Part shown: piece by piece, positions 1 to 7,033 of the stretch
How positions within the stretch are numbered: the first letter of the stretch is position 1
Layout: each line of letters begins with the position of its first letter
Assembly (NCBI RefSeq): GCF_001039355.2
Contig: NW_019773581.1
Coordinates: 64,001-88,122 of the forward strand
DNA length: 24,122 nt
Origin: Lingula anatina
Taxonomy: Eukaryota > Brachiopoda > Lingulata > Lingulida > Lingulidae
Direction of reading: 5' to 3'
Program-made: the position numbers and the translations under genes
Notes under the pieces: model-generated
What the model was told of the DNA's origin: nothing
The model's database searches: none
Seen by the model: the letters and a program-made list of their open reading frames with translations, nothing else

Positions 1-26
1 AGAAACAGGAACAACAGTAAAAAAAC

Positions 27-60
27 TTAGTGAACAGGGAACACTTTAAAATTGTAGACT
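27..60 (-). CDS. copy A probable last exon: ten-residue cytoplasmic tail
   Basis: A strong acceptor (CTAAC branch-like sequence, then TTTTCTTTGTCTTAG) at 61-62 would join in phase 2 to give KRRKR-VYNFKVFPVH and then TAA at 27-29. The tail holds one tyrosine and no YxxL/I motif. The call rests only on the acceptor and frame; the true last exon could lie beyond the window edge. Confidence 0.35.
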
Positions 61-329
61 CTAAGACAAAGAAAATGAGTTAGTAATAGCTTAGACAAGT
101 TATTTTAGACCTACTGGCTCACCTTTTACGTCGTTTGCAAAACACCACGAGCACCACTACCACAATTAGAAGGAGAACTGCTACCACAACGCCTACTGCT
201 ATACCGACCACATTGCCCTGCGATGGAGCACCTGTAAAAAATATTTTACATTAAATCTCTCTTTAACCATTTTATTACCAGGTATTTTTGGACGATGGTA
301 TAGAATCACGTGATCATGATATTTTTTAC

Positions 330-378
<49 letters not shown>

Positions 379-2859
379 GAAAATAAAAAAATAAATATAT
401 TTAAAAAAACAGCTTAGATAATGGCAAATAAAAGCAATAACACACATTTGAGGAAAATATGAGGACATTGCTAAAGAAATTAAAAAATGTAATATTATTA
501 TAAAAAGAAAATATAGGAAAACACCTATACATAGAAAAGCACCCAGAGAGCACAGACTTCCGCAGAGGCTTCTCAACTCTTATACAGTACGTTGCATACT
601 GAGTTGCCTTGCCTTCGCTTTCTGGGTGCTTTTCTTTTCCCTCCTTCTGCGCCTTTCCTTGAATTTCGCAAACAAAGCTGTGCTCTTCTGTGCAGGATAC
701 TGGTTCCCAGCTTCTAAATTCTGGTGAGCGATTATCAAGAACGACACAATGTCTCGATCCTCCTCCAACCACCCTATCTGACCAGTGCCATTCTTTTAGT
801 TCTTGACCTAGAAGAGATAATGGTATCATTAATTATCACAGTTCGATTCTGATGTTTTGGCCGCTCGCCAGCATACTCAATGAGAATTTCTGGTTAGCCC
901 CTTCTTAGTAACAGATCGATAAATCGTTTTCATAATTATTTCATCTGCATGGGGTATGTCTTTAATGTTTCAAATCGAAATACTGTTAAACCGGTGTGAT
1001 GTAGTTCCGCAATTAGACGCAAATAAGATCCAATGTTGATACTAACCGCTGGACTCCCATCTCCATACATTATTCCTCAGTCCAATCCAACGCTCGTCGG
1101 GCGACAAAACACCAAATACCGACCAAAGTTTTGTCTGCAATTTTTCGGTTGTCACTTTTATGAGATCTGCATTGAGGACGTCACATGCTTGTCTCGCATG
1201 ATACCACGAGTAGTACTGTTTGCCTAGACTGTACAGGATGCAACGACCATCCCATGGAAATACCTCAACATCATCGTTATTGCTCGGGGTACAGTTCATG
1301 TTCTCTCCAAGTTTACCTGTTGGGAAGACAATTTAGTCAAAAGATGGAACACTGCGTAAAACCGATCTTATAGACAATGTTATAAATAAATTTGAGCTTT
1401 TTTAGTCTTTTTTTCTTCATTTATTTATTTACTTGTATTAAAATTGTAATACCCTTTTCAAGAAGGCCTTTTTTTGCCTATTACGATAGCATTTTAATAG
1501 TTATTAAAACTGAAATAATTATTCAACAGAAACACATGTAATTAAAAATATATATTTACTTATGTGACCTTAAGTGTTCAAAAGAGATTTAGGCCTATAA
1601 CGCACCTGTTTCGCAAACAAACCCTCTTCCTCCGAATTTAAAGCTTGATTTCCAAGTCCACTGCCTCCTGCTCCTTGAAAGCATCACAGCTGTGGACTCG
1701 CTGTTTGAGGTATCAAATTGATTGAAACCACCTACATGTAGAACACATGCATTTTTTTTTTACAGAGATATCAGCATAAAAAGTTACTTTTTGAGATACA
1801 TTTTTGATTGATTAATTTTTTATTTTTAAATAATTTTAAAATTGTAAGAATGAATTTAGTAAATGATACTTTTCTAAATGGATGGATCTGCATGAGCTAA
1901 ATGGTCCAAAACTGATTTAGTAGCGTTTGCATAAAGTGACATATTTAGCAGCATGTACACTACTGGGGTATAATCAAAAAGAATAAATGGGTACCCGTTT
2001 TAAAAGAGCTTTTGTTAGACAAAAAAGTTTCACAATTATATTTATGATATAACCGCATGCCTCCAAAAATAGGCGTTATAATTTAGTACAATCATGGACA
2101 TAATTATGTGACGTCCATGGTACAATATTGTAAATCCTTAGAGGAAATGAAACGGACTACTACTTGGGATATATGAAGTTCCATCCAACCACGTCCATGT
2201 CGACATCACGTGCTCTCTTGCACCAATCCAAACACGTCTTTCTCCAGCTATCCCATGAAGTCTTCGCTGCACGTTGGCACTCCGAACTGTCGCTAAATGT
2301 CCGCCCTGTTCAAGACAATACTGCTCAGCAACGCTGAAGGTCATATTTTTATCAACTGTGAAGAAGCAGTGGTCGTCTTCGCAAAAGCAATCTTTATATT
2401 TTGCTGCGCATTTTTCTAAAAGAGGAAAATGCCCTTTACTACATGGTTAATTCACAAATCGGGAGAAATTAGCATCACATTGTGATATAAGATTGGCTGT
2501 GGGACTCTGAATATACCAGATAGTATATCTGAGATATACACTACCCATAGTGTTCTTAACTGGGTTTTAACAGCTATACTTATAATATGTCTCTTCATAA
2601 TTATAAGTTAACGTGGTAAACGTTATCACGGGTGTTAATATTCAGTATTTGCATCAGGACGTTAATTAATGTACGAGAAAGTTGCTTCTCACGTACCCAA
2701 GTATGTGTTTTACTGGTGAATGTAGAAGTCGCAAGTTATATTTTTATACTATAAACTCGTTGTGACTTTACCCAGCACTTTTGTTAATATAGTGTAATAC
2801 TACCAAGACCAGGAGAAGGGCAGTGTTGCCAGAGTGAGCCAAGAGGTTTGTGTGTGTGT

Positions 2860-2891
<32 letters not shown>

Positions 2892-3448
2892 GGAGCGCTT
2901 GACAACTACAGGAGAGGGTTTAAGTTGAGTGCGGCTCTTAGGGGCACTATGACCCCCGGGGGAAGGGGTTAATGACGACAGAGAGACTTAGGAGGGAAGG
3001 AGGAAGTACGTGTGTTGATAGCACTAGAAATGAATTTGGGGGAGGGACCGGGTTGGCTTATACAATGTACGTGACGGCAGACATTCGGAGGAGTCGAATA
3101 CGCGGCTATGTCAATACTAAAGTTTACTTAGCTATGACCTGACCATAACCTGGTACTGATATCCGTAACGAAAAGTATTTTTTGCTGTAGAATAAAAACG
3201 CCAGCTATGAATAACGAAGCTATGAGAAGAGTTTAAGACTTAGGTGTGAGAATCTGACAAATGGGTGGTACATGTATAAAAAAACACAAAGCAAAGGGAG
3301 GTGTCGAAGGGGGGGGGGGGGCAGGGGGCAGGGGGGCACACGTACCTGTACCAGTACTCTCACTGCTGACAGCTCCGATGAGAGAGGAAAGAAACACTAG
3401 AATAACGATAATGTCTCTCCTGTCACTTTCATACACTAAACCCGCCAT
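27..3448 (-). CDS. C-type lectin receptor, copy A (two CTLDs, one transmembrane segment)
   Basis: Inferred split gene; coding exons, in transcript order: 3448-3346, 2415-2164, 1731-1606, 1316-1047, 807-613, 231-123 and probably 60-27 (362 residues). Residues 1-34 begin MAGLVYESDRRD and hold a signal peptide. Residues 35-160 are CTLD1, 161-315 CTLD2, and 323-347 a Val/Leu-rich transmembrane helix followed by CKRRKR. CTLD hallmarks seen are WIGAREH and FVCE in domain 1, and RWIGLRN, RHCVVL and FVCE in domain 2. Neither domain shows EPN, QPD or WND, so canonical calcium-dependent sugar binding is not expected; family members without these bind proteins or other ligands. Junctions 1-5 are phase 1 and the one after the transmembrane exon is phase 2. 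No stop or frameshift is visible. The final exon is the least certain. The likely role is a cell-surface recognition receptor; the ligand is unknown. Confidence 0.8.
123..231 (-). CDS. copy A exon 6: transmembrane segment
   Basis: 109 bases; acceptor TTTTTACAG|G (phase 1), donor AAAAG|GTGAGC (phase 2). It encodes a short linker APSQGN, about 25 hydrophobic residues rich in Val and Leu, and then the stop-transfer basic cluster CKRRKR. This fits a type I single-pass receptor. The helix has no Arg/Lys/Asp/Glu, so charge pairing with an adaptor is not evident. The sequence does not align with the copy B transmembrane exon. Confidence 0.7.
232..612 (-). other. intron 5 of receptor copy A
   Basis: AT-rich intron with the AAT microsatellite. 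Bounded by the GC donor at 612-611 and acceptor AG at 233-232. Apparent ORFs crossing it are intron read-through. Confidence 0.6.
330..376. repeat. AAT microsatellite
   Basis: About 15 uninterrupted ATA/AAT units in intron 5 of receptor copy A. Not conserved in copy B, whose intron 5 is unrelated. Confidence 0.9.
613..807 (-). CDS. copy A exon 5: CTLD2 C-terminal part and membrane-proximal stalk
   Basis: Acceptor CTTCTAG|G. Encodes GQELKEWHWSDR, RHCVVLDN, SWEPVSC and FVCE, then a Lys/Glu-rich stalk. All four canonical CTLD2 cysteines are present. No GT donor fits the phase needed by the next exon. The only matching site is GAAG|GCAAGG, a GC donor, which is preserved in copy B. If an ordinary GT donor further on were used, the frame to the transmembrane exon would break. 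Confidence 0.7.
1047..1316 (-). CDS. copy A exon 4: CTLD2, first part
   Basis: 270 bases, phase 1 at both ends; acceptor CCAACAG|G, donor AGCG|GTTAGT. It begins GKLGENMNCTPSNND and includes DGRCILYSLGK, the helix-type sequence SWYHARQACDVLNADL, and RWIGLRNNVWRW. This is the conventional N-terminal half of a CTLD. It reads through the position where copy B has a stop codon (WESSG here, WE-stop in B). Confidence 0.8.
1606..1731 (-). CDS. copy A exon 3: CTLD1, C-terminal part
   Basis: 126 bases, phase 1 at both ends; acceptor ATGTAG|G, donor AAACAG|GTGCGT. It encodes GFNQFDTSNSESTAVML, then WTWK and finally FVCET. The family's inner cysteine pair is replaced by Ala/Ser-type residues, while the outer cysteine (C158) is kept. 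Too short and without an internal Met, it is recognised only through the frame join to exon 2 and the identical exon length in copy B. Confidence 0.78.
1732..2163 (-). other. intron 2 of receptor copy A
   Basis: It splits CTLD1 and aligns along its length with 9525-9917 of copy B. No separate gene or repeat seen. Confidence 0.65.
2164..2415 (-). CDS. copy A exon 2: CTLD1, first part
   Basis: 84 codons' worth of sequence, phase 1 at both ends; acceptor CTTTTAG|A, donor CCAA|GTAGTA. It starts with a cysteine-rich N-terminus (C37, C44, C46, C51), then an NMT glycosylation sequon, C68 and WIGAREH. Its equivalent in copy B has exactly the same length (252 bases), which supports both splice sites. 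Confidence 0.8.
2860..2890. repeat. 31-base G homopolymer
   Basis: Uninterrupted G31, preceded by a short GT run, in intron 1 of copy A, so a C tract on the sense strand. Copy B has none. Length in such runs is error-prone in sequencing. Confidence 0.9.
3309..3337. repeat. G-rich tracts beside the copy A exon 1 donor
   Basis: Three G runs (13, 5 and 6 long) separated by CA lie within 10-40 bases of the 5' splice site on the template strand. With a further G run they could form a quadruplex. Copy B has only a weaker C-rich version. Confidence 0.75.
3346..3448 (-). CDS. copy A exon 1: start codon and signal peptide
   Basis: Encodes 34 residues plus one base. A charged N-terminus (ESDRRD) is followed by the hydrophobic stretch IIVILVFLSSLIGAV; cleavage is likely near VSS-ES. 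The exon ends at CAG|GTACGT, phase 1. The start is supported by copy B, where the same ATG and the preceding 5' UTR are strongly conserved. Without splicing the frame runs on into proline-coding intron repeats. Confidence 0.8.
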
Positions 3449-3560
3449 CTGGTCACTCTCACTGGCTTGGCGCCAGGTTCAGTGCTGGTTCCTGTCTCCA
3501 CTGACTTGAGTCTGGGCTGAGGGTTGTCTCTCGAGGGTTGATATCGAGGACGCTTACGTC
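3449..3560 (-). promoter_or_regulatory. copy A 5' UTR and proximal promoter
   Basis: The sequence directly upstream of the ATG is almost identical to copy B, including a GGCGCC palindrome at about 3470. At 3554-3561 copy A has TTACGTCA (TGACGTAA on the sense strand), a CRE/ATF-like octamer. The aligned site in copy B is changed. The transcription start is unknown. Confidence 0.4.
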
Positions 3561-3901
3561 ATCCTCAGTTAAAAACAGATTCCACTCTTCACGCTGTGTA
3601 AGTGTCTTAGAAGTCAATCAAGTCAATCAACACGCAGTAAACCTTTCACACACGGTCACATGTCGTTAACATGAGAAGTGGGACATTATAAAACATAATA
3701 CAATATTATCGGTGTACATGGGTGCACGTAAAATTAGGTCACTTCCTGGTGCTCATTATGACTCATTCGCCTGCTTAAAAAGGGCCTCTGACTTCGAATC
3801 ATGCGTTGACATGTAAACTTATACTTCATTTTTCTTTCATAAGAGAAAGGAAAATCCATTTTCTCCACTGTGACTATGGTTGCACGTGAAATTGAGCACT
3901 C

Positions 3902-3951
3902 TTATATATAACGTCCCTGAATCTTAACAATAGCTTTAAAAATTCGATCAG
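3902..3951 (-). promoter_or_regulatory. conserved upstream block, copy A (TATA-like plus 20-base identity)
   Basis: A TTATATATAA stretch (3902-3911) and, 20 bases further upstream, AGCTTTAAAAATTCGATCAG (3932-3951) both occur in aligned positions upstream of copy B. They lie about 450 bases before the ATG. That would fit a distal core promoter with a long 5' UTR, or an upstream element; no function is proven. Confidence 0.3.
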
Positions 3952-4123
3952 TCCAGTGTCATTCGCAGGCCCGTGTACAACTTGTTGCTCCACAGATTGA
4001 TATTCATATTGATTCAACAGAGTTCATGTGACATTTTTTTCGTAACACGACGGATCAGGGAAACAAAGACTGACAAATACACGTATAATGAAGAATGTGC
4101 AGCAGGTTTATTTAACAGTGTTT

Positions 4124-4143
4124 ATATTTATTTATTTATATAT

Positions 4144-4190
<47 letters not shown>

Positions 4191-4193
4191 TTA
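4124..4193. repeat. TTTA microsatellite
   Basis: About 16 TTTA units upstream of copy A. Only a short remnant is present at the aligned position in copy B (about 12592-12618). Confidence 0.9.
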
Positions 4194-5849
4194 TTGTTGT
4201 TGTGATATTAAATAATATTAATTTTTATTATATTTCTAGTAATAGTGGATAGTAGTGGTAATAATAAGAAAAATGTAAAAGCACAGAAGAAAGAATTATC
4301 TACTACAAATTGCCACAGTTGCGAAAGAATATTAACACCGGCGTTCGAACACAATGCATGGATACGAACGCAATATTCACATTAAAGCATTGATTCAGGT
4401 TTCACTCCTTTCTTTTTACAAGAGTCAGAACATATTATATCTGATTTTATTTATTTTATTAAAGTTGATTTTAGTGACAGAAAGTTGGACGGAACTTTGC
4501 AGCAAGAAGAAACTTATATTTATCATATTTATAATTATCTTTTATTTGAAAAATCATTATTTCTATAGTGTATTGTGGCTGCATTGAATATCATGGGAAC
4601 ACCATGAAAATTCAAAGCATATAGGTAATAATTTAGAAAAGAAAAATAATGTCAAAATTTAGAAATACACCGGTGCTATGACAAGTTAATGCTGAGCTTT
4701 TAAAGAACACTTTTGGAGTACACTTGCACTTATATTTTTCCACATCAGTGAGAATTTCAAGACATTATAATGAAAAAATTAAGATGTTATGACATTGTAG
4801 TAAAGCGCATTGTTTTCTGTGTTATTCTGCAGATTCCGAAGGTGATGACTTGACCAGTCTCTGTGGCCAGGAAAGGGTTCAACAACCATTCATAGCCATT
4901 TTTGTCTTCGATACACTCCTCTGAATAAATGTATACTGTAGAAAATGTTAATTTTAGCGAGCTTAATATTTTTATTTCAATGATTGACAGAGTATGATTC
5001 CATAATAGAAGTCTATAAATCCCTTCTTTAAAATGTCGACGTTATTGAAATTATCATCCATTTTGCATTTTAACCGAGGAAAACGATCTGATGGATCCAA
5101 AACTGTCCTACAAAATGGAATATTTTACTAAGAGATGAAGAAGGAAGGTATCACAAGCAATTAATGCCAACTGCAATCTGTTTTTTCACAACACAACAGA
5201 GCATAGAACGCCAGGAATATGACTTGTAACTTTGTATAACAGGAAACGAACTATAAAACGCTTTGTATGTAGGCATTAATTATTTCAATGAAGTTAATTT
5301 TAAGACAAAATGGTATTTGCCTTTTGGGTGATGGGGATGTAAAGTTAATGCACATTTTAATTGTATATTTAAACATTATTATCGGTGATCTTGTCATTAA
5401 GTCAAAGAGTACGCAGGATTTGCATATTGCACATCATGATTTTATTGGTAATGTGCGGTCAGTGTATAGGAAATTCACAAATGCATCATTAAACGATTTT
5501 ACTATGGCTAGTCATGTCAAGAATCAATTTCAAAAAATCAGTGAAATGATAATTTAATTGAACAATTGATAAAATGCTTATGAAATAGAACAGTCGATAA
5601 AAATGGTAATGGACATGGTCAGTTATGACTGGACAATAAGATTGTGACTCCTACTAAAGAATCATTTAGAGGTATTCCTGTCAGTTTCGTAATATACTCT
5701 CGTCGCATTAAGTTGATCTTTTCTATGTAAGGGACGCCGGGGCAATAAACGATACGAGACTTACTCTGTTCGCGCCGTGGGTGCATGTATTGTAGAGGTC
5801 TTCGTTTTTCTGCCACCAGTGTACGGTTCTCTTACTTCGCTGCCACCAA

Positions 5850-6404
5850 CAAAACAAGGTCTCTGTTTTGTAAACTTTATTTCTACGAATAACTCTCAAC
5901 ACAAATGTACATGTTTCTGTATCTTTTACTAAACACTGTCTCTATTCTTGCTGTACTGCTGTACTTCTAATTTAAACAACTGCAACTCAGCTACAATAAA
6001 CTAACTGGAACTATATTGTGAAACTGACTCAAACTAAGTTGTGAAACTAAGTCTGACACTATACTCTCACTGAGTACTGCCACTATACTCTACAGTAACT
6101 CTAACTGAACTCTAACTGACCAACACTGCGTAGAGCAGCTGTATTTATAGGTTTCAAAAGTGGACGACCTTGAATGGTTCACTGCTACTCTGACTGGCAG
6201 CCAGAGGAAAAGTGGACGGCCTTGAATGGTTGACCGCCAACCCCTCTACTGGACACCACAATCCCCTCTTTAGTAAACTGATACCACTTACAAGCCATTC
6301 CAACTTAAGGTTCAAAGTTCAACACACACAAGAATGTAAACAAAAGGCTACAGCTTACTGCAGCAACTTTACCATGAATTTTAAGGCTATGTAAAATCGT
6401 TACA
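5850..6404 (-). mobile_element. LTR-like element (possible solo or 5' LTR of a retrotransposon)
   Basis: Read on the minus strand it starts TGTAACGATTTTAC (6404 downward), has TATAAATA at 6149-6142 and AATAAA at 5881-5876, and is followed by a primer-site-like TTGGTGGCAGCG (from 5849), repeated as TGGTGGCAG at 5819. Two copies of a 24-base repeat (6157-6180 and 6208-6231) lie in the U3-like part. A 65-codon minus-strand ORF (5816-5619) follows but shows no recognisable gag or pol. No second LTR or target duplication was found. Confidence 0.45.
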
Positions 6405-6721
6405 GTATTCCCCAGTTCGATTAAGGTCTATTAAATCAGAAACGTCAGTGGACTTTGCTTGTATTTAATACAAGTATACAATACCGTATATATATCGCAC
6501 AGCCGAGTCTGGCAAAATTATCGCGTCATCTAACAGCTTAAAATACCCATGAAGTTAGGAATTGTAATTAATATATACTACTCATAATGCAAATCACACT
6601 ATAATTTATGTCAATCAAAGCCAACGTATATTTTAAGAATTTTTATGTAAATAAGAACATGGAAAAGATCTCACTTTTTCATATTTACACAGTTTGCGAA
6701 ATGAGAATAGGTTTTGTTTAG

Positions 6722-6753
6722 TTTATTCTGTGGGTTATCATTAGATATTTATT
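6722..6753 (-). terminator. poly(A) signals of copy B
   Basis: Two AATAAA hexamers on the minus strand (6748-6753 and 6722-6727) lie about 70 and 100 bases past the tail stop codon. Their placement supports 6823 as the true 3' end of this coding region. Confidence 0.55.
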
Positions 6754-6822
6754 ACCTGTGTTGGTAAAACTTTCGTTTACGATGTTCACGAACCTAACTA
6801 CTTAACTCACAAAACAAAAGAG

Positions 6823-7033
6823 TCAGCCATATGAATCGTTCTCAACTATGTTAACATATTCAGGCTCATTTGAGGGAGATTCACTGGAACTGAGAACGAA
6901 GAGCCGAGTGTATTGTGGAGGCTCTTCCGGAGCTGAAGAATTAGATTGAAAGTTAATTGGTGTAGTGTAGAGATCTGAGTATCTCGCATCCTGGCTTTCA
7001 CCGTCTCTTGTCTCTTGGCGAGTCTTTTGTTTT
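6823..7033 (-). CDS. copy B exon 7: cytoplasmic tail with tyrosine motifs and stop
   Basis: Acceptor AATATTTCAG|A, joined in phase 2; ends in TGA at 6823-6825. The 70-residue tail starts with a basic stretch (RKQKTR). It contains YSDL (Y359), YTTP (Y363), YTRL (Y382), YVNI (Y400) and a near-terminal Y409. YxxL/I motifs are typical of ITAM/ITIM-type tails, and YxN matches the known Grb2 SH2 preference. The Y359 to Y382 gap (23 residues) is longer than in a classical ITAM, and the -2 positions are not classical ITIM residues, so the signalling polarity cannot be assigned. Confidence 0.65.

Larger units (their letters stand above)
2416..3345 (-). other. intron 1 of receptor copy A
   Basis: About 930 bases. 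Its upstream half is dominated by G-rich DNA on the plus strand, including the G31 run, and the rest is AT-rich. No coding exon recognised. Confidence 0.65.
604..4410. repeat. tandem segmental duplication, left unit
   Basis: This stretch aligns with about 8241-13040 through exons, introns 1-4, 5' UTR and upstream DNA (for example the GCACAGA and ACGCAATATTCAC blocks). Size differences come from microsatellites and insertions. Similarity ends abruptly a few bases past exon 5 on the left and near 4410 on the right. Confidence 0.8.
3449..6822. other. intergenic region between the two lectin receptors
   Basis: To about 4410 it is the duplicated upstream DNA of copy A. From 4410 to about 5600 it is unique AT-rich sequence with an 89-codon plus-strand ORF (5288-5557), faintly like the region after a LINE reverse transcriptase but too weak to call. 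From about 5600 to 6404 lies the LTR-like element and its leader, followed by the copy B 3' flank. Confidence 0.5.

Noticed and set aside
199-576. 125-codon minus-strand ORF with a poly-tyrosine run
   Set aside because: Read-through of the AAT microsatellite in intron 5 and the transmembrane exon in the wrong frame.
3261-3509. 82-codon plus-strand ORF opposite receptor copy A exon 1
   Set aside because: Shadow of the exon 1 coding strand and the G-rich intron start.
5288-5557. 89-codon plus-strand ORF as a LINE reverse-transcriptase remnant
   Set aside because: Only a faint resemblance to the segment after the RT domain (FIGNVRSVYRKF); no catalytic motif, no neighbouring frames with RT, no tail.
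6212-6394. 60-codon plus-strand ORF
   Set aside because: Lies within the U3-like part of the LTR-like element, antisense to it; no domain.
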